Assembly: GCA_031216445.1 (NCBI GenBank) | Contig: CM062210.1 | Span: 4,644,501 to 4,708,500, forward strand | Length of the DNA: 64,000 nt | Source: Lateolabrax maculatus | Taxonomy: Eukaryota > Chordata > Actinopteri > Acropomatiformes > Lateolabracidae | Direction: 5' to 3' | Part shown: piece after piece, positions 26,301 through 39,500 of the stretch | Numbering within the stretch: position 1 is the stretch's first letter | Layout: each line of letters starts with the position of its first letter | The notes under the pieces: model-generated | Seen by the model: the letters and a program-made list of their open reading frames with translations, nothing else | Database searches by the model: none | What the model was told of the DNA's origin: nothing | Program-made: the position numbers and the translations under genes

Positions 26301-27972
26301 ATGAGAACTTAAACATGTTGAATTCTGGCACAAAAAGCATCCAAATTATAACAGTCAGCCAGCTAAAAAAGCACTCAAAATATAATTCAACCAGCACTCA
26401 ATCAGTATGTGCAGCAAGGCACGCAACACTGCTGTACAGTCGCTGCACATCGAGACTTCACCCAGTTCCCAGGCAGCTGACCTTCCAGTTCAATTATAAA
26501 GTTGACGTGGCTTCACATGACTCAGCGTCCCCCCTGTCCCGGACGGAGACGGACCGCTGTCACTTCCTCCAGAGCCTCATTAGAGAGCACAGAGACTCGT
26601 CTCACCATTAAGCAACATAACAGCCTCCCGCTCAGCAGGACAGGCTGACAAACATCCTTCAGGACAAACACACACACACTCACATGTCTGCAGGAGCTAC
26701 AGGAGGGTTTGACGACCAATATACGCTTTTAAAAGCTGTTTTAAATACAGGGGTTTGATTTTTTCACCTGCTTAATTTATTTGATTTATATCTGGTGTCT
26801 CTTACTTTGTTCATCTCTTATCCTCAGCGTTTCTCTCTGCTCAATGTGTATTGTTCCACGTGACATTAAGTGGCATTACAGGTGTTGTGGTTCAGCCTCA
26901 GAGCTGTTCGGCTGCTCAGAAGTTGATGTGAGACTTTCAGGTTTGGTGTAGTCAGTGAGGTCAGACTTCAGGTATGTTGATACATCACGCAGGAAGCAGG
27001 TTTTTGTAAATCTTTCTCATTTAGATTTCATAAAAATGGATGCAAATCACAAGTCTGGGGTTTTCATAAAGGTCAAAACGTGCTCTCAAAGGCTGTTTCC
27101 CCCTCCCAAGACTCATGTTTTCGGGGAAACACTAAGTACATAATAATATTTTCTCATAAAAATAGTCAAGTTTATGGATATGGCATTAAAGGGTCAGTTC
27201 ACCAAAATGACGAAACCCACAAACCCAAAGTATCTAGCTTTTCCAATAAAAAATGTTTTCTTGGCCTTCAGACAGTCTTTGAAATGGTATTCTGACCATT
27301 TTGACCATCAACAGGCACATAACCCTTAACAGAGTCATTTTTCCCTTTATTTTTTAATTGAAAGAGTAAAACTTTATAAAAACCTGCTTTTCTGCATGCT
27401 TTATCTGTAAGTTTGAACACACCAAACCTTCTGAGTAACTAAACAGCTCAATTTCACGTGAAAGCAGAAAAGGCTGCGGATAAGAGAAGAAGAACGTGAG
27501 AGACAACGGATGACAACAAATCAAACTGGTGAAGAAAAACTAAAATCTAAATGGAAAAAGAGGAGCAGAAATAGAGAAAACTCGACCCTACCGTCCTCTC
27601 CTCTGGTTCCAGTTAAAAACAGACAGACAGACGAAGCTTTGCTACATCAGCGCCGGCAGCAGCAGCAGCAGCAGCAGGAGACAGTGTGTGTGAATAAGTA
27701 AACGTCAGTGAAAAACTGTATTACCTCCCCTCCTCTCCCTCTCTCTCTCTCTGCCCAGCAGAGCTCTCACTTCTGCTTTGCTTGTCAAATCCCTGCAGGA
27801 TGTGTCCTTGTGTGTGTGGGTGTGTGTGTGTGTGTGTTGTTGTTGTGTGTGTCAACATTAAAACCACTTCCTGTGCTGTAAAACTGAACCAGAGGAAGAG
27901 GAGGAGCCCAGTCGGTACTTCCTTCCCTCTCTACACACAATACAGCGATCACAGGATCTTAACACGTAGGAA

Positions 27973-28011
<39 letters not shown>

Positions 28012-28889
28012 TCACCTTGTCCAACTCTGAGTCCACGTCCATGGAGCGTGGTCTGAGCTTGAAGGGCTGGTCTTTGAAGATGTCACCAAAGCCGAACCCT
28101 CGGACCTGCGGGCGGATCCGAGAGGTGAAATGACTCAGAATGAAACGCTGAAAAGGAACACTTCACCAAAAATCTGCAGTTTGAGTCAAAGTTGGTGGCG
28201 CGCTTCGTGAGTGGCATCAGATGTAGTGAGCTTGAATTCACGGCAAGTTTGGTGAACTTTGATGGGACCCAGAGTTACAACTGCAGCAGCACTTCTCTAC
28301 TGTTGATCCGTATGCTCATATTGTTCCAAACTATGGCTGAATGCACAGCTTCCATCTTCCTGACAACCAGGCTGAGCTGCCATTTTGTTTCACTTCTTTC
28401 ATTCACCCTGAGTGTAGGTGCGTTTCAGTCAAAGTTTTTACGCCCATTTTCAATTTGCGCATGAGTGAAAAGTGAAAAAGCAGAGCATTTGAAAAAAAGG
28501 TAATAAAAGAAGTATTCATAGTACACTGAACAAGTAAAAGTCCTGCATTGAAGATGTCACTTAAGTTAAAGGATGTAAGTATATTATATCATTAGATTAT
28601 TATTAATCATGTAAATCAGGATTTGCTGTTCGAGGTGGAGCTCATTTTCAACTCTTTTATATTGGACTGCAACTCATTTTGGATTAATCTGATGATTATT
28701 CTCCCAATCAAACAAGTGATTGGCTGGTTTGTAAAAGAAATCCGATGGTGGTGGCAGAAGCAGCCACGATTACTCAGAGCCCAAAGTGACGCCCTCGATC
28801 ACTGATTACCTTTTTGGGCGCGATTTCTCCTGACCCCGTTTCTGACCGACTGTCCCCTCCATCGCTTTCACTGCCTGGGCTGTCCTTAC

Positions 28890-28922
<33 letters not shown>

Positions 28923-30493
28923 GAATAGACAGCACATATTAGTTTGCTGCAACACTCTTGCAAAAGTAGAATAAATTTCCTTATTTACATGAAAATGTCC
29001 AATGTTCCAACATAGAAAGTCATTAATTTTGCAATTAGAGCTGGTTGCTTATGTCTTTTTCCTTTCAGACTCACTGGTGCGGTTGCTGCGCAGGTCCTCC
29101 TGAGAGTTGGGCGTGTCTATAGAGGTCGTGTCCGACTCTGTCTGGATCTCTTTGGTGAAATTGGAGGGAAACATTCCAGTCTTCCCATTTAGAAATCCCT
29201 CCCACCAGCCCTCCTCTACCTGAACACACAGAAAACACACAGTAACATACAGAGAAACCAAACGTTTAAGCCTAAATTTGCCTAAAGGTCACATCCGAGT
29301 GGCTTTAGGCTCCATCAAGTGTTCCGGTGAGCGATCACTCTGAGCCAGTGTGCACAATACCAGGACCCTGAGCTCAACCAAATGGAACACAGTGCTTTTC
29401 CTTTTCCTGCTTTAGCATCAAAGTGCATGCCTGATCTGCTGCTATCTAATGAACCATCCAGACCTTTCACACGGTCTGGTCTCAGGTGTGTTCAGTGTCC
29501 CCAGAGACAAAACTAAAGAAGAAAGAAATGTTCAGTTTCTATACATCACACACCTGGAACAAGCTCACAGGAAACCTGAGGTCTGCCCTAACTCTCAGTT
29601 CCTTTACATCAAGCGATAAAACATGTGTTTGCCTTCATTGAGTTAAATTTAAGGCTAATTATTCATATACATTTTTTTCTCCTGTTTGAACTGTTTCAAT
29701 TGTTTTTAGTTTTATCTTCTATATTATTTTACTCTTTTTAAATCCTGTTTATATGTGTGTTTTTACATTATATATATTATGTATTTATGTATTCAGTATT
29801 TTAGAGTTTGACTGACGTTGATATTTTAGAGTAAAAACAAATCTGGAATACCATGAACAAACACTTTTAATAAGGATCTCCAATATCAGCGAATGCTTGT
29901 TTATTTCATCCCACAGTCCAAAACCAAAAATATTCAGTTAACTTTATTTGAAGATTAAGAAAACTAATATTCACACTTGACAAACTGCAACAGTGGATGT
30001 TTTGCTGTTTTTGCTTGAAAAGTGACTTAAATGATTAATATCTTGTCAAAATAGTTGCAATTTATGGATTCATTGATTATTAACCAAATTTAAGGTTTTA
30101 GACCTGAAATAATTCAAGAGTTGTGAACAATATATAAACTGGTCAGCGCTCTCTGGTGGACACATCATGTACCTACAGATCTTCAGAAAACACTTTCTCT
30201 GAATTATTATATATTTGTGCTCTAATTTCTTTATTTTACCAACATACCTCATAATATAACAAGTGATAGATGTGTGCAATACTGATTTCTGCTGACTGAT
30301 TTTTTTTTTATAGGTTTATAATGAAAAGCTCCATTATGAGTCCAGTAAAATGTAATCAGTCTTACCTCGGCTATGATCTCAATGACGTCTCCTATTTTCA
30401 ACTCCAGCTCATCTTCATGCTGAGGAACGTAGCTGAATGCTGCTTTACACCTCCGCTTACGGATCTGCTCTACTGCAGTGCACACACACACAC

Positions 30494-30538
<45 letters not shown>

Positions 30539-33286
30539 CACATACAAAAAATATTTTAGGCTTACATGTGACATAATAAGCTCACACACTTATCCATAAT
30601 CCATGATGTACAGCGAGTCAGCAGGTGTTAACTGACTTATTTAAAGCCCTTGCGGCTGTAGACGGACAACGCTGACCTTTGACCTTTCAATTAGAGGACA
30701 GTCTTACCAACCAGCAAAGACACCAAATGTTTCCCACTGGCCCTTGCAGTTGTTTGTCTTACACTCATTAGCCTGCTCATTACTCCTGAATCATCTCACA
30801 CCAGCTGGGGCATTAAGACATAATCCTGCAGTTCCTCTTTTGTCCACGAGGTGTCACTCCTCCTCATGTAAGTTTTTTACAGTGTTGCGTGTAAGGGTGT
30901 GGACAGTATGCAAACCCATGCAGTGGTGGAGGAAGTATTCAGATCCTTTACTTTAGTAAAAATACTACTACCACTCCGGTACAAGTAAAAGTCCTGCATT
31001 GATGTTACTTAATGTTACTTAAGTAAAAGTAATAATAATCAGTAAAAGCATATATAACATCATTAGATTATTATTAATCATGCATTAATGTAAAAGCAGG
31101 ATTTGACTGTTGTCGTTGGTTGAGGTGGAGCCATATTGAACTATTTTGTATCTTATTGCAACTATTGATTATTTTTATTATGGATTAATCTGCTGATTAT
31201 TTTCTCCATTAATCAATTGACTGTTTGGTTTGTAAAAATCCTGAAAATAGTGAGAAATGCCGTCACAATGAACCAGTCCGAAGAGACACCTTCACATGGT
31301 TTGTTTTGTCCAAACCAATATTAAAAACCTCAAAATCATTAAAAATAAATCACATTTATTGATCTAATTAAAAAGAAAAGATGCAAAATCTGACATTTGA
31401 GATGCTGGAACAATGAAATGTTTTTGCATTATCAAAACAATTACCAATTCATTTTCTGTCAATTGATTAATCGACTAATCATTTCAGTTGTATTTGTATT
31501 TTCATATGTTTATGTGCAAAAATCTTAATTTGTAAAGTAACTAAAGCTGTAATATAATTGCAGTAAAGCAAGAAGTACAATGTTTCCTTCTGAGATGTAG
31601 TGGAGTAGAAGTATAAAGTGTAATCAGAAGAAAACAAATATCTCAAATTTGTACTGAAGCACAAACTTTAGTAAATGTACTTAAGTTACATTCCACCTGC
31701 ACATGTGTATTTTGAGTATGTCAGAGTGGAGAGGAATGCTTGACCCAAATCCATCCTCACACTAATAGGATCTATGTTTGAGACCGAAGACTTAAACCTG
31801 CCTAATGACCTTCAATGTATGAACGTATGTGGCTGTGTGTGTGTGAGTCGAGTACCTTTCTTGCCCGGTCGTGTGCTGGTGTCGGACACGGGGCTGGCCC
31901 GGCCATTGGAAAGGTCGGATCTGATCATGCTCGCCTGTCCTCCATCCCTCTTTCCTTCTTTCTTTATCTCCTGCAAAGACAGAGGAACAGGAGACAATGA
32001 GTGGAGGAGGATGAGGAGGAGGAGGTGAGGAAGAAGAAAAAAATGTAGGTTCAGGTGAGAAAATGTAGGTTACAGAAACTGAAACAAGGCAAGAGGGAGG
32101 GGAGAGAATTGAATCACAGAGTCTTAAAGCTGCAAACACAAAAATACCTCTTTGTCTAAATGGCAACTTTATTATAGAATAATATAAGGAGGAGAACTTG
32201 ACCCGTATAAAATGATAAAAAGCACAAAGCAGGAAAACAATGGACTCCTTTTAATGTTGGAATACGAATATGACAACAACAACAAAAACACATTTTAACT
32301 GAAACTAATGCACTACGTGATGACTAAAATCTGACATTAATTCAATAAAGCCTGTTAAAATATTATATAAAAAAAAGTGGTGCTGTTTACAATGTAATTT
32401 GCTACTTTAAGCCCTTAATTGACATAAATAATGACAATTTTACAGACTGAATAACTTCATTTCACATTTTTGCTGTCTTATAACATCGGCATGACAAATT
32501 CAATTTTGTAAGTAAAGTACCATGGCCTGCCAAGTCGCACCTTTTACTGATAAAGGGAGGGTCGGTGTTTACCTGTAGAATTGCTAATATTAGATAATAT
32601 ATGTAGAAACAAAAAGGTAATCTCACATCCAACTAAAATGTACTTCAACATTTGACTAAAATTGATCCAAATTGTAAGAAATTGTCACCATAATCTGTGT
32701 ATGAGTAAGACTAGACTGAGAATAAAAGCCCTGTTGCATATAAACCTGAAGGTTATGAGGTTATTTGTTATGAAGTAAACTTGCTTATGTATTCCATAAA
32801 TGCAAATAAGGTTTGTCAAACAGTATCTCCCTGCTCTGCCCCGTACAGTGTTGCAGGATCATTTATTAGATGTCAGTAACCCAGGTGACCCTCACTGTTT
32901 ACCTGCATGACGACCAGCCGGGGCTCGTAAACCTTAGACAAACACAAACACACAAACAGGAAGCCGCCTCCTCCACTGCTGCAACCTTTCCCTAACTCTC
33001 CGTCCACATGACTTTCTACTTGCACAAAGCATCACAAGACGGCATGTGGAGCTGATCAAGACAACCGGAGAGGGACAAACTGACAGAAGAGTCAACAAGC
33101 AGGCAGATGGGGAGACAACAAACAGGGAGACGTTCGCACACAGAGACCCAGAAAGATGACGGTTCACATCTCTCCACCACATTCACCATGACACTGTTTC
33201 GTAAGCCCTGGCCTGTGGCGAGCGCAGCTCAGTGGAGCATACGGGCCCGGGTATACTGACTCACAGACTCTAACCCTTCACACACC

Positions 33287-33339
<53 letters not shown>

Positions 33340-36300
33340 GTTGTGCGTGGCCTGGTGTGGCGTGAAAGCCTTAATGAGCCTCCGAGATCCAAAAATACGT
33401 TTTTCGAGACAACAGCCAAAGCTTCATCTTAGGCTGCTAAGAGCCATTTTAGGAGCTACAAAGGTCTAGACGTAACGCTGAACAAAGGGTGTTTTTTTGT
33501 GTACAAAGAAGAGATTCACATTCTCTGTAGTGGAGAGGCCAATTAAATTAAGGACAGGAAGTGACAGATTGAAACTAAAGGACAGAGTAAAATTGTCCTC
33601 TAAACCACAACATGTGAGCACTTAACACAGAAAACTTGACTCCTCGACATAAGGTTCTCTAGTTTGCTCTCGCATTAGATTACTTCTTACATTGCTTTCT
33701 AACACTTATTATAGCTCTGTCAAACGTTAAACAAGTCCTGAGCCTCCATACCCACATCCTCTGTATTTAACAAGTTTAAAAATAGAAAATTAGACTTTAA
33801 GTTGAGACAAGCAGCCGGTCAACAGATAGTTTCATGTTAGCCCTGGTGACAGCATGGTTCAATTCCTCCAACTCTGAACAAAGCCAGAGTGATTCCTGAA
33901 TGATAATCTATTAGTTTACATAATTTTACAACCAAAAGTGCCATAAATTCACTGGTTCTAACTACTCAAATGTGAGTCTTGGTTTTCTTATGATTGTTAA
34001 CCAAATGAGGAAATAATCGCGGAAATAATCAACAGATCAGTCGATAATAACTTGTTGTTGTTGTTAGTGTACGATCGGTTCATTGGAGCATTTTCACTGA
34101 AACAAAGAGATCAGTGGGACTGAACCAAAACAGTAAAGTTGTGGGCCGGAAAACCAAAACAATATGCAGAAATACATTAAAACGCAAGTTGAGGGACGGA
34201 CGGAGCGGCAGAGTCGGGTTATAATTGTTAGTTTCATCTATCTACCTCAAATGTTAATGTATGATATCTGTCCACTGATGTCAGGTCACTCACACTGTTA
34301 CCTCTCGCTGACCTTTGGTGTTTGCAGTTTGTTAAGTAGGGTAATGCAGTGTTAATGTAGAACCGGAAAAAAAAAGAGACATTGATCAGCAGTCAGAGTG
34401 CAGATAGATTGGCTCTAACTCTATATACTGCATGCCTTCATGTACTGCAAAAACAGATATAGACACACACACATTCATTCACAAACTCACATGCACAGAC
34501 ACAGACACACACAGACTGACTCGGGGAAAAAAAAAAAACACTTTTAACTTGGAGACACTGCAAAAGCCAACCTACGCAAAAACCCACAGCGGCCATTTGT
34601 TAGCCTACAGCTTTCCTCTTTTTATGAGTGGTGAAGGAGAGGCGGTGTTTACTGGCTCTTTGGCTTTTATGCTTTATGAAAAGTAATGGAACATAAATTC
34701 GAAAAGCCGTCCGTTAGCTGCTTGTTTTAACTAATTAATATATTTGAGTTTGGAACCGGAGACTGATGATTGCTGGGTTCTGCAGAAGAAATCAAAGACA
34801 AAGCTAACTCTACTGTTCCTGGAGGCCTTTGTTCCTACTTGGACCGCGTTCATGCTGTACTGCAATTCCTCCTGAGGGGATATGGAGGTAACCCAGAGTT
34901 AAAGGAAACCCAGCTGAAAAGAGGAGAGGAAGACAACATGATTCATCATATCTGAACAGGAAACACCTGCATATTGTACACTGCAGTGTTGGTTGTGTGT
35001 TTGTCTGTGTGATGTGAAAAAGCCTGACAGCAAGTCACTGCACTGCTTCACTGCTAAACATTGCTTTGTGCATCCCCTATCACCAGACCCCCGACCTTTC
35101 CTCACAGTGACAGATAATGCAAAACAATGCAGTGTAGCAGTTAACATCCCCTGTGCAGGACATGTTAGTATCGATGGCACTGCAAAGGAATCTGTAACTC
35201 AGACGCAGAGAAAGAAAGATAAAGAAGAAACAGATCTTACGCTTGTAAAAATCCTTGTGAAATGCACAGGAACCATTACGCAAAATTTAGTTTCCCCTCT
35301 TTTCATAAATCCCATCCTTATTGCACAACACTGGCCATTCTGACAGAGAGAAAGGTTTAACACAAGCTGTTATAAAAGGTTTTTTTAAAATAAAGATATG
35401 TGGACATACACATTGAGCCATTTGGGTTTGAGTGGAAACATACAACCATTTTGATCGTTGATTCATCATTTAAATCATTTCCCTTAGCTATTTTCATAAT
35501 AAAAGCACTTAAGTTACACTTTAAAAAAAAACAAACAACTTCAGCACCTTTTTTTTTTATCTTAGTTAAGCAACTCTTCAGACATCCGCAGGGACTCTAC
35601 TTCTTAAAAGAGACAGCAAATCCATCTGCTCTTCTGCATCAGGAAGAGCAATGTTTAGCATTTTATATCAAATCAGAGGAAGAAATCCTGATTTGTAACA
35701 CCTGCATGTCTAATCCACAGCACCCCCCCTCCCCCAGGCTATTTTCAGACATAGACGAATCAATTAACTGAGAAAATATTCAGCAGATCAATCTAAAGCA
35801 AAAGTAATCGTTAGTTGCGGCCCTAATATTGTTTTTAGTCTTTTGAGGTGCTCGTCATGCACTTATTGGAGGCTGCATTATTGGAGGTCCCAGGTCTTGA
35901 GAAACAGCAGTTGACTGTGTTTCAGCTGCTTTGATTTTAAAAGATATGGTGAATGTCTACATTTCCCCAGTAAGCAAATTTGGTTTTTAGATAAAAATCA
36001 GTTTAGTTAGTTTGTTTGATAGCTCCAGGCTTTGACGAATACAGCGAGCATTAGTAGCTTGTAGTCTCATGATATCTGTCTCGTTGGTTGTTTTGCTAAA
36101 TTAACCGCTTAATAACACTGACAAAGTCCAGAATTAGCAGATTGTTAACCTGAGCTGACCCATTCTCAAGTTACAACTCCGAGGGGTTTAAAATTTGGAA
36201 ACAAACACACCTTTATACTGAAAAAGTTAGTTTAATGACCTTTAACCTCAACAATCTTAGTCTTAGGTTGTCAGCCATGAGGGGGGCTGCTCGCATACCA

Positions 36301-36343
36301 TCACTTCCTGCCCCCCTTTTCAACCTGTCCGCCTCCCCCACTT

Positions 36344-36398
<55 letters not shown>

Positions 36399-36508
36399 TC
36401 ATCAGCATAGCGAAGCTTAATGTCACTGATTCCCATAACTGCAGTCTTGTGACAGACCAGACTGGTATTACTGCATTACTCACAGCCTCCCTTCGTCTCT
36501 CTCTTGCT

Positions 36509-36541
<33 letters not shown>

Positions 36542-39500
36542 ACACATATGTACACACATCCACGCAAACCTTCACAGGCCCATTGTCCGGCTCCCTGACA
36601 CTGAATGAGAGCTGTGACGTTCAGTCAGCACAAATAAAGCCTGGCTCCGCGGCCAACCATCTGATTTCTTCAGCTCTGTCAAAAAGCCACTCTCTATCAC
36701 CCATGACTTGGGGTACTTATCTACTTCCCTTCCTGACACAGTGAACAAAATACTTCCCTCTTCTCATCACCGCAAACACACAGTTTTACTCTGCATATCA
36801 GAAGCTTGACTCATGTCTGAGTATTTACTCTAAAGTTTAGTGTTTAATTTACTTTGAGCCACCAGCAGACAGGAAGAAAAAACAATGACCCAGGAAGTTT
36901 CCCCTGACTAGACCATCAGATCTGTCCCACAGATACTTTCATCTATCACCCTCTAACAAAAAGGACATGTGAACTAGAGCCGCAACGACTGTAACTAACA
37001 AACTGAGTCTACAAAATGTCAGAAAATTGTACAAATTGTCCATCACGGGTTCCCAGAGCCCATGTGATATCCTCAAATATCTTCTTTTGTCCGATCAGTA
37101 ATCCAAAAATATTCAGTTCACTATTATAAAAGACAAAGAAACCAGCAATCACATTTAAGAGGCTTTCTTTGTCATTTTCGCTTAAATAATCACTTTAAGC
37201 AAATATTAATGGATTATCAAGATTGCTGCTAATCATTTTACATCTATAAAGTAAAGAATTTAGATTATATTATCCAAATAAAGCTAGGATTCTGGATTAA
37301 TGTACACATCTCTGCAGCTTTGGGATTTCATTGAAAATACCCATTTTTACCCCAGAGTTCAGAGCGTACACTCTGCACTGTGGGTGTGAGAGATGTGCAG
37401 TCACAACAAACAGTCAATCTGACTATTCAGTTAGGTGTAACAAAGCCAGAAAAGTTGGAGGGGAGAGAAAGAGGAAATCAGATGTCCACCACACATTTTT
37501 TGCTTTTTTTTTTTTTCCATTATCCGTGCTGCTAGACCGCTCCCAGCTAGGAATCGACTACCAGACCAATGGAGCCTCTGAATGTTCAGTAGGAGCCCCT
37601 CGAGGAGCCAGTATACTTCCTCAGAAGTGCCTGTGGGATGGTCTAACAGCTTCTGAACCCCCTCCCCACCACACCTTTCACACATCCGAACTGGGGGATG
37701 CTGTGTCCGACATTTCCGACCCTTCGGGACAGGTATCAACCCTTTTGCTTTTTTAGAAGCAGTCGGAGCGATTTGTTGATTTCAAGCATACCCTGGGGTT
37801 CACTGAATAGTTTGGTGCGTATGAAAATGAATCACATGCTACAGCCTTCACAGTGACTGGATCACAACCCAGTTTAACAAACCGAGATTTTGGACCGACA
37901 TGTTTTCCACAAACATCATTAAAACAGCTTACTGAGACATTTTCTGTAGTTTTTTCCACTAATATCTTGTATTTGTATATTAACAACATATTTTCGGTGC
38001 TGCCCCAAAAAGACCATGTAACAAATATTCCACAATGCTGGTTGCTGATTCAACCAATTTACATATTGGGGGCGTGCTATGACCGTCTTTAGAAACCAAA
38101 AATATTTGGTTTCTAAAGACGGTCATAGCAAAAAAAACAAACAAAAAAAAACAAACATCTAAAACAAGTTTGGAAAACACTGACTTAATCTGTTTTTTAT
38201 CTGCAGTCACTCAAGCTGTTGCAGGTTCTGCCTTCACACTAACAAAATCTTAACTTCAATCTAAATTCTGACCACAAACTCAATGTTAACACATAACCAC
38301 TATTTGTTGATCTAAATATAATCTTAATTTAAACCCAAAACCCTTACTTGACTTTACAAAATGTGCATGAGTTGTGTTTTTGAAACACAAACAGTGACAC
38401 TGGAAACTGCATGTTTACTCTGCGGCTATTTATGGAGGGCCTCTTGCAGGTTTATGAAGCGAGTAAAAGGAGGCGGGGGTGATTATGATTACTCACCCTG
38501 ACAAAGTTATCCGGAAACAGGCCCCTGCGTCCGCCCAGCTCGCCCTCCCACCATCCTCCATCATCCCGCCGTATGTTCACGATGATGTCGCCCACCGTCA
38601 GGCTCAACTCATCGTCCTGCTGAGCCTCATAGTCGAACTCCACCACGGCCTCCACTGAGCACCGAGGGCGAGAGACAATGTCAAAGAGAAACAGAAACAG
38701 AAAGTTTGTTAACAAAATCAAAAGAAATGGTCAGAGGTTTCACAGTGTACTCTCCGGCGATGTGGTTTTGATGTTTGTGCTGGTTTTATTTATTTATTCA
38801 AAACTAAAAGTGAAAGAGGAATACTCACACACACATACATGTAAACAAACCTACAAGAACAACAATGTCATTTTACATTAAAATTCAATATTTACTCTGG
38901 CCTGTAGAGATCAAGTAAACTGTATTTAATTTCTCTTTGAAATACACACATACAATAAAGGCCAGAAAAATCCTCGAGGGGGAGGTGGAATTACCTGTAA
39001 TGTCATAGCTCAAAATGGTAAATTCAGCATAATGTTTTTAAATTCCCACAGCAATACTTCCATCAGTTCAGCAGTGTAGTTATATTACACTCTGAGTTTT
39101 GCTTTCAAACAGGAAACGTGTTTTCACTCTCTAATTAAAGGTGACCTGGGGAGTTTTCTCGTAAACAAATGAAAGTTATGTTTACATTCAATGTTTCTCA
39201 CCAACACATCCTTGAAGTCTGGGGGGGGGGGCTGTTCATTTCCCGCTTTCAGCCGACAATCAACGTTATTTTGAATGAATACGATCATCACAAAACCATA
39301 ACCACGTGCAGAATATTATCACCATGACTGCGGAGCTCAACCAAACCTCAGAGTAATTTAAACCCAAACTATGACTTATTGTTTGTGCTTAAACCAAACT
39401 AAACCTTAACAATAGTGCAGTCACATCAGAAAATTGATTTATTTTCAAACAGTGATTCGTAACATAGACAGAGGATGTTGTCCTGCTGATAGGCTTTAAT

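Noticed and set aside
36213..36483. Cys-Val and Thr-His rich open frames
   Set aside because: Pure translation of the (CA)n microsatellite.
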